From: Bacillus sp. AFS041924
GTDB taxonomy: Bacteria > Bacillota > Bacilli > Bacillales > Bacillaceae_G
NCBI RefSeq assembly: GCF_002577195.1
Contig: NZ_NULG01000020.1
Coordinates: 102,782 to 166,781, forward strand
Reading direction: 5' to 3'
Length of the DNA stretch: 64,000 nt
The notes under the pieces were generated by a model. The model was given only the letters and a program-made list of their open reading frames with translations, was not told the origin of the DNA and did not search any database. Below, in pieces: positions 16,991-25,863 of the stretch (position 1 is its first letter; every line of letters begins with the position of its first letter). Both the position numbers and the translations under genes were made by a program.

Positions 16991-18037
16991 TTATTTATAC
17001 GATTTAGTATTCATCATTTTACTGACTTTTTTCCATTTTTCTCTTTCTTGTCTAGCAAGTGAGGCGTCTTGTTTTCGTTCTGCATATGCCAGTTCTCTCA
17101 TTAATTTGCGATAGCTTGTTAGTCTTTGGGAATCTAACTCGCCGTTTTCGATTGCTTGATTGACTGCACATCCTGGTTCATTTTCATGTGTACAGTCTGA
17201 GAATTTACATGATTTTGCTAAATCTTCAACATCTGTAAATGTCGAACTGATATGTTCTTCTCCACCCCAAAGCTGTAATTCGCGCATACCAGGTGTATCG
17301 ATCACCATTCCGCCAGAAGGTAAGAAAAATAATTCACGGTGTGTTGTAGTATGTTTACCACGATCATCACCTTCACGAACTTCCCCAGTTATTTGTTTTA
17401 ATTCTCCAATTAATGCGTTTAATAATGTAGATTTACCAACACCTGAAGAACCTAGTAAAGAAACAGTCATCCCTTCTGTTATGAGCTGTTTCAGTGCTTC
17501 AATACCTTCTCCATTTGTACTATTTACAGAATAAATTGGTACGCCAAATGCAATCTCTTCAACTGCTGCAATATTGGATGGTAGGTCAGTGCATAAATCC
17601 TTTTTTGTTAAAACGATAATTGGATTAGCTCCACTATCATATGCAACAAGTAAGTAGCGCTCTAATCTTCTTATATTAAAGTCATTATTTAATGCCATTA
17701 CTAAAAATACGTAATCTATATTTGCCGCTACAATTTGTTCTTCTGTTTTGTCTCCTGCAGATTGCCTTGAGAATTGGCTAGCTCTTGGTAATACCTTTTG
17801 AATTATTGCTTTGTTTTCACCTTTTAAAGGTTCAATTAAAACCCAATCTCCAACTGATGGATAATCACTTTTTACTTTTGCCTGAAATTGAAATTTCCCT
17901 GAAACTTCACCTGTTAATTCATTTTCTCCATCATGTAATTTATAAATTTGTCTTTGTTCAGATATAACTCTAGCAACAACAGTAGTTTGATCTAACTCAC
18001 CGAACGATTCTTTCCAACCTAATTGTTTTAAATTCAT
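16991..18037 (-). CDS. rsgA: ribosome small subunit-dependent GTPase A
   Basis: This circularly permuted GTPase assists late 30S subunit maturation. An OB-fold N-terminus is followed by G-motifs in the permuted order: G4 LTKKDL, G1 LGSSGVGKST, then G3 DTPGMREL. A C-terminal zinc knuckle (C-x4-C-x-H-x5-C in CKFSDCTHENEPGC) is complete. With the ATG at 18037 (GGAGG five bases upstream) it has 348 residues, longer than the usual ~295-residue Bacillus RsgA encoded by the prkC locus. It may therefore be a second RsgA paralogue; this cannot be settled from one window. It is monocistronic. Confidence 0.88.
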   Translation of the reverse strand: MNLKQLGWKESFGELDQTTVVARVISEQRQIYKLHDGENELTGEVSGKFQFQAKVKSDYPSVGDWVLIEPLKGENKAIIQKVLPRASQFSRQSAGDKTEEQIVAANIDYVFLVMALNNDFNIRRLERYLLVAYDSGANPIIVLTKKDLCTDLPSNIAAVEEIAFGVPIYSVNSTNGEGIEALKQLITEGMTVSLLGSSGVGKSTLLNALIGELKQITGEVREGDDRGKHTTTHRELFFLPSGGMVIDTPGMRELQLWGGEEHISSTFTDVEDLAKSCKFSDCTHENEPGCAVNQAIENGELDSQRLTSYRKLMRELAYAERKQDASLARQEREKWKKVSKMMNTKSYK

Positions 18038-18725
18038 TTTGTCCTCCAATTGTATAAGGACAATAATGAAGATTTACTCCATTTTTTGTCCCTTCATATT
18101 TACCTTCTCTTTAACTAAACTAATTAAATTTCCCATAATTCATCACTCCGTTTCGTATTAAGTCCTTTTAGTATATCCAAAATTTAGAAAACCGTCCATA
18201 CGAATTAATTGAATATTAAAAACGACCAAACTTTCTGTTTATATTTTCGACATTTTTTGACAATTCCCATTTTTTTGTTTAATTAAACTTCTTTAATATT
18301 AAAATAAAAAATAATAAAAACCCTTGAAATATTTCAAAAACTTATTATTATTTAAATATAAGTCTTTGCATTTAGACTTCACTAAAACTGGTCATTAGAC
18401 AAAGTCACAAAATACTTGTTTAATAAGAAAAATCAGTATTGTAAGATTTGTCTGACAATATAAAAAACTTTACAGAATTACGCTGTTTTGTGTTATACTA
18501 AAATAGTAAATCAGTTCCGATGAATTTTGGGGGATTTAGATAAAGATTTAGTAAAAATTGTGCTGTTGAAAAAAAGTTAGAATTTTTTTTAGCTTAAATT
18601 GTCGAAATTTGTAGAATTCGAAAATTATTTTTTATACTAAATTGACAGAATAGTATATGAATTGGCGACAATAAATATTCATACAGAGAATTACACAGAA
18701 TAGTACATAAGAGGGAGGAATTTGA
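18038..18725. promoter_or_regulatory. divergent rsgA / peptide transporter regulatory region
   Basis: This 688-base AT-rich region has no gene. TTTACA at 18471 and TATACT at 18496 (19-base spacing) could be a promoter for the transporter. An exact Spo0A-box core TGTCGAA lies at 18600-18606, and another in reverse orientation at 18246-18252. The sequence ACAGAATAGTA occurs twice, exactly 50 bases apart (18645 and 18695), just upstream of the transporter ribosome binding site. All regulatory readings are inference. Confidence 0.4.
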
Positions 18726-20123
18726 ATGAGCGTAGCAACAAAACAAAACGTTTCATCAAACGAGCAAAAAAAGAAAACGAAACACCCACCTGGTCTTTAC
18801 TTACTTTTTGCAACAGAGGCTTGGGAGCGCTTTAGCTATTATGGAATGCGTGCACTTTTAGTACTTTATCTAACAAAATCTGTAATTGCTGGTGGTCTTG
18901 GATTTAGTGAAAGTTTTGCATTAAGTTTATATGGTTTATTTACGGGTTTAGTTTATTTCACTCCAATTATTGGTGGTTGGTTAACAGATAACTACGTAGC
19001 AAAACGTACCGCTATTACAATTGGTGGTATAATAATGGCTTTAGGAAATATCTCTTTATTTGGAATGAATAATACAACAGGGTTATATATTGGTCTTACT
19101 CTAATTATAATTGGTAATGGTTTCTTTAAACCAAATATCTCTACTCTTGTTGGTGAATTATATGAAGACAACGATCCAAGACGTGATGCTGCGTTTACAA
19201 TTTTCTACATGGGTATTAACGTAGGGGCATTTGTAGCACCTCTTGTAGTTGGATTTTTAACTGATGATTTATTTGCAGTAAAAGATTCAGCTGGTAAAAT
19301 CATGGAATATGGTTACAGATATGGTTTCCTTGCTGCTGCAATTGGTATGATTATCGGTCAAATTGTGTTCAATGTATTAAGTAATAAGTATTTAGGTGAC
19401 AAAGGTACTAAACCAAATGTTAAAGCAATGAAAGAGAACAACTCTTCAGTTGATAAGACAATTCCTTTAACAAAGAAAGAAAAACAACGTACAACAGTTA
19501 TTGTTATTCTTGCAGCATTCGTAGTATTTTTCTGGGCTGGTTTCGAACAAGCTGGTTCTTCTTTAACACTATATACAGATAAATTTATTGATCGTTCAAT
19601 TGGTAATTTCACAGTTCCAACTTCTTGGTTCCAATCAATTAATCCATTACTAATCGTATTATTAGCACCGATTGTTTCAGCACTTTGGATTAAATTAAGC
19701 CGTTCAGGTAAAAACATTAGCATACCTGCAAAAATGGCAATGGGTATCATGTTATTAGGCGTTGGTTTTATATTTACAATTTTAGCGGTTATGAAAACTG
19801 GTTCAGATCCAAACAGTATAACACTTAAAGCAAATATGCTTTTCATGTTTATGACATATTTCTTCCATACTGTTGGTGAGTTAGTTCTTTCCCCAGTAGG
19901 ACTATCAGCTGTAAGTAAATATGCACCATTAAAACTAGCTTCATTATTAATGGGTGTTTGGTTATCAGCAAACTTCTTTGCAAACTTACTTGCTGGTCAA
20001 TTAGCTGCATTAACTTCAACACTTGGTATGCTTGAAATTTACCTATATATTGGAGCTATTTCAGTAGGTTTAGGATTAATTTTATTAGCTTTATCTCCGA
20101 AACTTGCTAAAATGTTAGACTAA
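18726..20123 (+). CDS. dtpT: POT/PTR2-family di- and tripeptide transporter
   Basis: This proton-coupled oligopeptide transporter of the major facilitator superfamily has 465 residues and about 12-14 membrane helices. The diagnostic ExxERFxYYG motif is present as EAWERFSYYGMRALL, and the PTR2 signature FKPNISTLVGELY, FTIFYMGINVGAF follows. The second half has the conserved WAGFEQAGSSL region. GGGAGGAA lies ahead of the ATG. It imports small peptides as nitrogen source. It is monocistronic, with a terminator 19 bases downstream. The symbol follows the Lactococcus homologue. Confidence 0.88.
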   Translation: MSVATKQNVSSNEQKKKTKHPPGLYLLFATEAWERFSYYGMRALLVLYLTKSVIAGGLGFSESFALSLYGLFTGLVYFTPIIGGWLTDNYVAKRTAITIGGIIMALGNISLFGMNNTTGLYIGLTLIIIGNGFFKPNISTLVGELYEDNDPRRDAAFTIFYMGINVGAFVAPLVVGFLTDDLFAVKDSAGKIMEYGYRYGFLAAAIGMIIGQIVFNVLSNKYLGDKGTKPNVKAMKENNSSVDKTIPLTKKEKQRTTVIVILAAFVVFFWAGFEQAGSSLTLYTDKFIDRSIGNFTVPTSWFQSINPLLIVLLAPIVSALWIKLSRSGKNISIPAKMAMGIMLLGVGFIFTILAVMKTGSDPNSITLKANMLFMFMTYFFHTVGELVLSPVGLSAVSKYAPLKLASLLMGVWLSANFFANLLAGQLAALTSTLGMLEIYLYIGAISVGLGLILLALSPKLAKMLD

Positions 20124-20142
20124 ATTTTAATAAAGAAAATAC

Positions 20143-20178
20143 AAAAACAGTGTGTAAATTTTACTCACTGTTTTTTTG
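20143..20178 (+). terminator. terminator of the peptide transporter gene
   Basis: A 16-bp stem with one mismatch (AAAAACAGTGTGTAAA against TTTACTCACTGTTTTT) ends in a T run. Confidence 0.85.
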
Positions 20179-20311
20179 TTTTATATGCATTCTGCTATTA
20201 ATCATATTTACACTATTTGAATATTCAAAATAGGTAAAATTAACCATTTTCATGTAAAAGTTAAAACAACAATTTATAATGGCACTAGCTTCGTAATATC
20301 AGTACATCAAT

Positions 20312-20345
20312 AAAAATAAAGCCTGCATTTTTTAATGCAGACTTC
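20312..20345 (-). terminator. terminator of dut
   Basis: On the minus strand AAGTCTGCATT pairs with AATGCAGGCTT around a tight A-rich loop and is followed by a T-rich tract, eleven bases after the dut stop codon. Confidence 0.75.
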
Positions 20346-20356
20346 TTTATGTTTAT

Positions 20357-20809
20357 TTACATATTTCCAGTACTTCCAAAACCACTTACTCTTTCTTCAC
20401 CTGCAAAATCAGCATCAGCTAGTAAGAACTTTTGGAAAACAGCTTGTCCAATTCTTTCACCTTTTTGAATAATGACTGGTTCTTTTGATACATTTATTAA
20501 TTGCATCATGATATGCCCATCATTTGAAGGATTGCTATAGTAGTCTGAGTCGATTACCCCTACCCCATTTCCTTTCATTAAACCTTTTTTTAACGGTGTA
20601 GAAGAACGTACAAATAATGCTAAAAATTCGTCTCTTTGCATATAAGCTTTTAAGCCAGTTGCAATCAATTTTATCTCGTTTGGATTAATAATTGTCTCTT
20701 CAATACATTCAATATCATAACCAGCTGCATGAGTAGTTGCTCTTTTAGGAAGATTCACTCCACAGTTCTCAAATCCTTTTGCTACTTCAAATCCTCTTAT
20801 TTTTTCCAA
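20357..20809 (-). CDS. dut: dUTP diphosphatase
   Basis: This trimeric all-beta dUTPase hydrolyses dUTP to dUMP and pyrophosphate, keeping uracil out of DNA. All five motifs are visible: AGYDIE (1), VRSSTPLKKG (2), GVIDSDYYSN (3, catalytic Asp), KGERIGQAVF (4) and GFGSTG (5, the flexible C-terminal arm). The start is uncertain: GTG at 20818 has no room for a ribosome binding site, whereas TTG at 20809 follows AAAGGGTGA, so I prefer the TTG (150 residues). The gene stands alone; similar copies occur in Bacillus phages, but no phage genes are near. Confidence 0.88.
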   Translation of the reverse strand: MEKIRGFEVAKGFENCGVNLPKRATTHAAGYDIECIEETIINPNEIKLIATGLKAYMQRDEFLALFVRSSTPLKKGLMKGNGVGVIDSDYYSNPSNDGHIMMQLINVSKEPVIIQKGERIGQAVFQKFLLADADFAGEERVSGFGSTGNM

Positions 20810-20962
20810 ACCTTTCACCCTTTACCATTTTATCCTATACTAGTGTAACATAGATCATGATAAATGTTCTTAATATGTTTTACCAATCATAAAGAAATCA
20901 AAGCAGCCATATTTGTAAGACTACCTTATTGTATTAAAGAGCTTACTAAATAGATACATAAT

Positions 20963-21793
20963 TTACTTACTACTTTCAATTTTATAATAGTCTTGAGTAT
21001 TGTATTGACTAAAACCACAGTCAATATATAGTTTCTTCGCATTGCTATTTTCTAGTGCAACTTCTAAATGTATTTCATTTCCAATCTCATTTTCTTTTCG
21101 GATTACTTGAAGTAAGGCATTCTTTCCATATCCTTTACCTTGGAATTCAGGAAGTATTGCAAATCCATAAATCCAACTTTCTTTATTTTCACGAAGTAAA
21201 CTCATTTTACCTATTTTTTCATCATTTACTTCTATTATAAATAATGCACGATCTGGTTCATTTAAAATGCGATAATTGTATTTTTCTGCATCACTTTTTT
21301 CAAATCCAAAACAAACAACGTCCAAGTTTGATATAAATGGAAAATCTAATTGACCAGCTTTCGTAAAGTTTACAATTGGTGTAAATTCTTTTACTTTTTT
21401 GTTTTTCCAAACCATTTGATATTCAGAAAAAGAATAATTACAATTCTTTTGATGTTTAATAAATTCCTTTGCTGATGCAGAAGCTTCAGGGGCATTTAAT
21501 AAAGTGGTATTAACTGTTGATATTGAATTCAGTGCCTCATTTAATAAACCAGAAAAAATTCCTTTTCGGCGAAAATTCGGATGAACCATTCCACAGATCT
21601 CAACTTTTTCACCAAAAGAATAGATTGCTAAAAATCCAACTAATTGATCCTGCTCATAATAAAAGAAATCTTCCTTTACATTGTTCGCTCGATTCCTTAA
21701 CATTTCCCAATTTAATTTTAAAGTTATTTCATCATATTTTTCGCATTCATCTTGTAATATTTTAATTTCGTTTAATTGTTTTTCTGTAATCAA
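20963..21793 (-). CDS. tandem GNAT acetyltransferase
   Basis: The 276 residues hold two GNAT folds. The N-terminal domain has CGMVHPNFRRKGIFSGLLNE (acetyl-CoA motif A), and the C-terminal domain has AILPEFQGKGYGKNALLQVI plus the LEVALENSNAKKLYIDCGF block. The start is TTG at 21793, preceded by AAGGTG. Two-domain GNATs of this kind occur in Bacillus as general acetyltransferases; the substrate is unknown. The gene lies between dut and murG without operon linkage. Confidence 0.82.
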   Translation of the reverse strand: MITEKQLNEIKILQDECEKYDEITLKLNWEMLRNRANNVKEDFFYYEQDQLVGFLAIYSFGEKVEICGMVHPNFRRKGIFSGLLNEALNSISTVNTTLLNAPEASASAKEFIKHQKNCNYSFSEYQMVWKNKKVKEFTPIVNFTKAGQLDFPFISNLDVVCFGFEKSDAEKYNYRILNEPDRALFIIEVNDEKIGKMSLLRENKESWIYGFAILPEFQGKGYGKNALLQVIRKENEIGNEIHLEVALENSNAKKLYIDCGFSQYNTQDYYKIESSK

Positions 21794-21848
21794 TGCCTAC
21801 ACCTTCTTCTACACATATTTCAATGGGTTGATTCATATAAAATTATTC

Positions 21849-21890
21849 AACAAAAAAGCATTTCTTCCTTTATTTTGAAGAATGCTTTAA
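21849..21890 (-). terminator. terminator of murG
   Basis: On the minus strand AAAGCATTCTTC pairs with GAAGAAATGCTTT (one bulge), followed by TTTTG. It lies just past the murG stop codon. Confidence 0.75.
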
Positions 21891-21895
21891 AACGA

Positions 21896-22960
21896 TCAAT
21901 TTCTATTTATTTGTTCAATCAATACTTCAAGTGCATTACTTTGATTTGAAGATTTCATATTTTGTATAAATAATTCTTGTTTATTTTGAAGTTCTTCGAT
22001 CGATTCTTGAAGTGTTTTTATCGTTAAATCCTCTTCCTCCAACATTAATGCATATCCTTTCTCTTTAAACGATTTTGCATTTAAAATTTGATCTCCCCTA
22101 CTTTGATTTTTCGTAAGCGGTATGATTAACATCGGTTTATGAAGCGCTAAAAACTCAAATATTGCATTTGACCCACCTCGTGTAATAATGACTTGAGATG
22201 CAGCCAACAGGTCAGCTAATTCCTCGTGTACATATTCAAATTGTTTATATCTCTCCATATTCTTTAAACTTTCATCAACATTGCCTTTCCCACATAAATG
22301 AACAATCTGATATTTTTTCGTTAAATCCTGTAAAGAATCTCTTACAGTTTCATTTATTTTCTTAGCTCCTAAACTTCCGCCCATGATCGTTAAAATTGGA
22401 ATATAACTCTTAAAATTTAAGTATTCTATCCCTTTTTTCTTTGAGCCATTTAATAGCTCCCTTCTAATAGGTGAACCAATCACTATAGTTTTATCTTTTG
22501 GAAAATAATTTTTTGCTTCTTCAAATGAAGTGAAAATCTTTGTAGCAAACCTTTGTGAAATTTTATTTGCTAACCCTGGCGTCATATCACTTTCATGAAT
22601 AAAAATCGGAATTTTTAATGTACTTGCAGCTATTATGACCGGTACAGAAACAAAACCACCTTTTGAGAAAACTAAACTCGGCTTCAGTTTTTTTAAAACT
22701 TTTCTTGCGTCAAAGCAGCCTTTTACAACACGGAAAAGATCAATGATGTTTTCAAAATCAATATAACGTCTTAATTTCCCGCTTGAGATCCCATAATAAG
22801 GTAAAGCAATTTTATTAATAAGCTCCTTTTCAATTCCTTTTTTTGATCCGATATAATGAATATCCCATTCATTTTTATTTAACTCATTAATAACGGCAAT
22901 ATTTGGTGTTACATGCCCTGCTGAGCCACCACCAGTAAATACGATTGTTTTTTTAGACAT
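21896..22960 (-). CDS. murG: MurG, UDP-GlcNAc:lipid I N-acetylglucosaminyltransferase
   Basis: This peripheral-membrane glycosyltransferase transfers GlcNAc to lipid I to form lipid II for peptidoglycan. The 354 residues are normal for MurG. The N-terminal GGGSAGHVTPN loop and the C-terminal donor-site GGSLGAKKIN and ITRGGSNAIFEFLALHKPML motifs are intact. It is not inside a division and cell-wall (dcw) cluster: its neighbours are an acetyltransferase and a histidine-rich protein. Some Bacilli carry two MurG proteins, and this isolated copy may be the second one; that is inference. Confidence 0.88.
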   Translation of the reverse strand: MSKKTIVFTGGGSAGHVTPNIAVINELNKNEWDIHYIGSKKGIEKELINKIALPYYGISSGKLRRYIDFENIIDLFRVVKGCFDARKVLKKLKPSLVFSKGGFVSVPVIIAASTLKIPIFIHESDMTPGLANKISQRFATKIFTSFEEAKNYFPKDKTIVIGSPIRRELLNGSKKKGIEYLNFKSYIPILTIMGGSLGAKKINETVRDSLQDLTKKYQIVHLCGKGNVDESLKNMERYKQFEYVHEELADLLAASQVIITRGGSNAIFEFLALHKPMLIIPLTKNQSRGDQILNAKSFKEKGYALMLEEEDLTIKTLQESIEELQNKQELFIQNMKSSNQSNALEVLIEQINRN

Positions 22961-23212
22961 AATAACTCCTATCTATTTACATAAGTTCTTTTCATACTAT
23001 TTAACTTTAGCAAAAATTTTCACAAAACCAATATTATTATCAAAAGTACCTAAAGTTCTTAGAAAATGTCGCCCTGTCTTTTAATGTCTACCATTTCGAA
23101 AATTCTTTATTAAACTCATCAATTTATCTTTATGAACCTTTATAGTAATAAATGCTATCTTTGAAATATATCTTTGATAAATTCACCATAATATGAAGTA
23201 ATTCCTCTAAAA
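22961..23212. other. intergenic region upstream of murG
   Basis: About 250 bases of AT-rich DNA lie between the murG start and the next terminator. No promoter consensus, repeat or small gene is convincing. Confidence 0.35.
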
Positions 23213-23260
23213 AATAAAAATGCGTTACTTCAATAGTAAAGAAGTAACGCATTTTTATTA
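23213..23260 (-). terminator. terminator of the histidine-rich protein gene
   Basis: A perfect 15-bp stem (AAAAATGCGTTACTT with its complement), an 11-base loop and T-rich flanks on both strands lie next to the stop codon at 23264. Confidence 0.9.
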
Positions 23261-23263
23261 TAT

Positions 23264-24070
23264 TCATCTTTTACTATTAGGATCTACTTCAAACCATTCT
23301 GACATTGATAAATTGGTGGTCGAGTCTTCCCAATCATCAACGGATAAATCAGAAAAATTTGTTTCTAATAATTGTTCTGATGTCTTTTGACTAGATTTGT
23401 TTTCATAACTATTTTCACTTTGATCTTGTTCAAAATTGTGATCAATATATGATGAGGTTAATTCAGAATAATTCTTTTGATTTAAACTCGTCGTGCCCAA
23501 TGTTGAATAAGTCGATTGACTTTCGTCCATTGTGCTTGCTGAATATTGATTAATATCTTGTGTATTTTGATTATTATACTTTTTCCTATTAGCTACTCTG
23601 GAGTGATTTGTATGTTCCTCGTCATGTAGGTTATGTTGATTTGGTTCGTTTTGTTGGTTTTGTTCGTCATGTTCTTTATGCTTTTTATGATTAGGTTCAA
23701 AAATACTTGCTGAAAATTCTTCTACATTATGAATAAGATTTTGAGCCCAATTAGGATGATCAGGAAGGTGCTTTTGATGTTGATGCTCCTCATGTTGTTT
23801 GTTGTGTTCGTTTTGCTTGTGATGTCCTCTATCATGTTCCTTATTATGATGTGTTTGTGATTCGTTTTCATTATTTATCATTGATAAAGTGCTTTTTAAT
23901 TCCTTATCTAAATGAACGATTTGATGGTCAAAATTATGTAACTGCTTTTTAATTTCTTCCATATGAGATTCTATTTCATCTATTCTTTTGTTAACTTTAT
24001 GCATATTTTTTTGGTGTTCATTTCTTTTCAAATCAAACTGCTCTAATAATTTATCAAATGAAAGATCCAT
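23264..24070 (-). CDS. histidine/asparagine/glutamine-rich protein with N-terminal coiled coil, unknown function
   Basis: I do not recognise this 268-residue protein. Residues 1-70 show heptad spacing and are probably a coiled coil (KVNKRIDEIESHMEEIKKQL). Residues 72-160 are low-complexity and extremely rich in His, Glu, Lys, Asn and Gln (for example HHNKEHDRGHHKQNEHNKQH). Residues 160-268 are Ser/Thr/Asn/Gln-rich, disordered-looking and acidic at the end. There is no signal peptide or membrane segment. GAGGTGAGATGA precedes the ATG, and the gene has its own terminator, so it is a real transcription unit. Metal binding or a spore or coat-like role are possibilities only. Confidence 0.75.
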   Translation of the reverse strand: MDLSFDKLLEQFDLKRNEHQKNMHKVNKRIDEIESHMEEIKKQLHNFDHQIVHLDKELKSTLSMINNENESQTHHNKEHDRGHHKQNEHNKQHEEHQHQKHLPDHPNWAQNLIHNVEEFSASIFEPNHKKHKEHDEQNQQNEPNQHNLHDEEHTNHSRVANRKKYNNQNTQDINQYSASTMDESQSTYSTLGTTSLNQKNYSELTSSYIDHNFEQDQSENSYENKSSQKTSEQLLETNFSDLSVDDWEDSTTNLSMSEWFEVDPNSKR

Positions 24071-24206
24071 TCATCTCACCTCTCTCGTTTTTAATATTAT
24101 GTGTAAATCCACTGGTTCCAAATCCTCTTTAATGCAAAATTAACATACCTAATATTGTTAAAAAAACAAAAAGGACATCTATTAGAAGTCCCTTTCACAA
24201 CCATTA

Positions 24207-24611
24207 TCATTCATATAATTTAAATAAAATTTTACCAGTAAGTACAGTTACATCATTCTGATTTTTTGCATTTACTTTAAAATGGAGAGTGCTTACATCA
24301 ATTTTTTCAAGCATTGAACTCAATGTGATTACGTCATTTAGAAATACCATATTTTTAAATCGAATCGAGTAATTTTCAATATAGCCAAATTCATAAAAAT
24401 CTGAAAAAAGCTTTACCAAATTCCCCATCGTCCACATGCCATGTGCAATTATTCCTGGTAATCCAGCTTTTTCTGCTTCCTCATCAATTGTATGAATAGG
24501 ATTAAAATCACCAGAGGCCCCTGCGTATTTAATTAAATCAATACGAGTTACCGGTTCAAGCATGACTGGTTTTAATGAGTCACCAATTTGCAAATCTAAT
24601 AACACTGTCAT
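24207..24611 (-). CDS. MaoC-like dehydratase (C-terminal type hot-dog subunit)
   Basis: This hot-dog-fold protein of 134 residues carries the MaoC/(R)-enoyl-CoA hydratase motif: YAGASGDFNPIHTIDEEAEK gives the catalytic Asp and His, followed by GLPGIIAHGMWTMG. Such proteins hydrate trans-2-enoyl-CoA. Its ATG overlaps the upstream stop codon (ATGA), so it is coupled to the partner subunit gene at 24608. It is the last gene of the acyl-CoA cluster. Confidence 0.82.
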   Translation of the reverse strand: MTVLLDLQIGDSLKPVMLEPVTRIDLIKYAGASGDFNPIHTIDEEAEKAGLPGIIAHGMWTMGNLVKLFSDFYEFGYIENYSIRFKNMVFLNDVITLSSMLEKIDVSTLHFKVNAKNQNDVTVLTGKILFKLYE

Positions 24612-25057
24612 ACACTTAGCACCTTCCTTACCTCTTCCGTTATAATAACAACTGATTTAGTTGTAAATACGATATTACCAGCCTGATCTTCGCCATTATC
24701 TGATAGGACTAGAAAACCCATAAAACCATGACCACCACGTTTTTCGTAATAGTCCTTTATTTCCGTATAACAATTCAGTGTTTCGCCAACTAAAAGTGGC
24801 CTTTTGTATTCAAATGTTTGCTCGCCATGGATAAGCCCTACATTAGGTAAGTTAAAATTGTCAATTTTCCCATAATCAAATACTCTTGGGAATGTTGGTG
24901 GAGCAATATTATGTCCGTATCTAGATTGAGTTCCATATTCTTCGTCAACATAAATCGGATGTAAATCACCAATTGCCTCTGCGAATTTTTTTACAGCACC
25001 ACGTTCCACCGTATTTTTTACAGATTTAGAGCGTTTGCCTATAAATGCTTTAAACAT
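24608..25057 (-). CDS. MaoC-like dehydratase, N-terminal type hot-dog subunit
   Basis: This is the second hot-dog subunit, 149 residues from the ATG at 25057 (GAGGTG upstream). It matches the FAS1-type dehydratase/MaoC N-terminal domain: VKKFAEAIGDLHPIYVDEEY, APPTFPRVFDYGKID and LIHGEQTFEYKRPLLVGETL. Together with the following MaoC gene it probably forms a heterodimeric hydratase, as in mycobacterial HadAB-type enzymes. The coupling to an SDR gene 19 bases upstream suggests the two steps enoyl-CoA hydration and 3-hydroxyacyl oxidation. Confidence 0.8.
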   Translation of the reverse strand: MFKAFIGKRSKSVKNTVERGAVKKFAEAIGDLHPIYVDEEYGTQSRYGHNIAPPTFPRVFDYGKIDNFNLPNVGLIHGEQTFEYKRPLLVGETLNCYTEIKDYYEKRGGHGFMGFLVLSDNGEDQAGNIVFTTKSVVIITEEVRKVLSV

Positions 25058-25076
25058 ATCATTCACCTCTTTTTTA

Positions 25077-25835
25077 TTAATCTTTAGGCCCTCCAGCAAC
25101 ATATAAAACCTGACCATTTACATAAGAAGATTTTTCATCCGCAAAGAAGGCAACTGCATTCGCGATATCCTCTGGTTTTCCTGTTCTTCCAGCCGGAATT
25201 TGGCTTAAACTTGCCTCAATGAGTTGTTCAAATGTAATACCGATCCGTTGTGCTGTTTCTTTTGTCATTTCAGTTTCGATAAACCCTGGTGCTACAGCAT
25301 TTGATGTTATTCCATATTTGCCAAGTTCAATTGCTAGTGTTTTCGTTAATCCTTGCAAACCAGCTTTTGCAGTAGCATAGTTTGATTGACCACGATTTCC
25401 AAGTGCTGAAGTTGAAGAAATATTAATAATTCTTCCATATTTTTGTTTCACCATATAAGCCTGAGCAGCACGTACGACATTAAAAGAACCTTTTAAATGT
25501 ACATCCATCACAGTATCCCAATCTGAATCTGTCATTTTAAATAATAAATTGTCACGAATAACTCCTGCATTATTGACGACAATATCTAATGAACCAAATG
25601 TATCACATACTTCTTTCATAGCTGTTGCAACTTCATTAGCATTTGTTACATTTGCGACTTTTGTATAGATTTCATATTGTTTGAATTCTAATGCTGTTTG
25701 TGAAAGTGCTTCTTCATTCACATCAATTATGGCGACTTTTGCTCCTTCTTTTGCAAATAATTCTACGATTCCTTTTCCAATTCCTCGACTGCCTCCAGTA
25801 ACAAAGGCTACTCTTCCTTCAAATCTACCTTCCAT
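25077..25835 (-). CDS. SDR family oxidoreductase (FabG-like, 3-hydroxyacyl/3-oxoacyl)
   Basis: This is a classical short-chain dehydrogenase of 252 residues. TGGSRGIGKGI binds the cofactor, DIVVNNAG is the structural motif, and the catalytic Ser-Tyr-Lys set appears in NISSTSALGNRGQSNYATAK. The C-terminal end GQVLYVAGGPKD is FabG/PhaB-like. I chose the ATG at 25835, eight bases after AAGGAG, over the GTG nine bases earlier. In this cluster it likely interconverts 3-hydroxyacyl-CoA and 3-oxoacyl-CoA. Confidence 0.85.
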   Translation of the reverse strand: MEGRFEGRVAFVTGGSRGIGKGIVELFAKEGAKVAIIDVNEEALSQTALEFKQYEIYTKVANVTNANEVATAMKEVCDTFGSLDIVVNNAGVIRDNLLFKMTDSDWDTVMDVHLKGSFNVVRAAQAYMVKQKYGRIINISSTSALGNRGQSNYATAKAGLQGLTKTLAIELGKYGITSNAVAPGFIETEMTKETAQRIGITFEQLIEASLSQIPAGRTGKPEDIANAVAFFADEKSSYVNGQVLYVAGGPKD

Positions 25836-25863
25836 TCCCCTCACTCCTTATCGTTTTTCTAAT

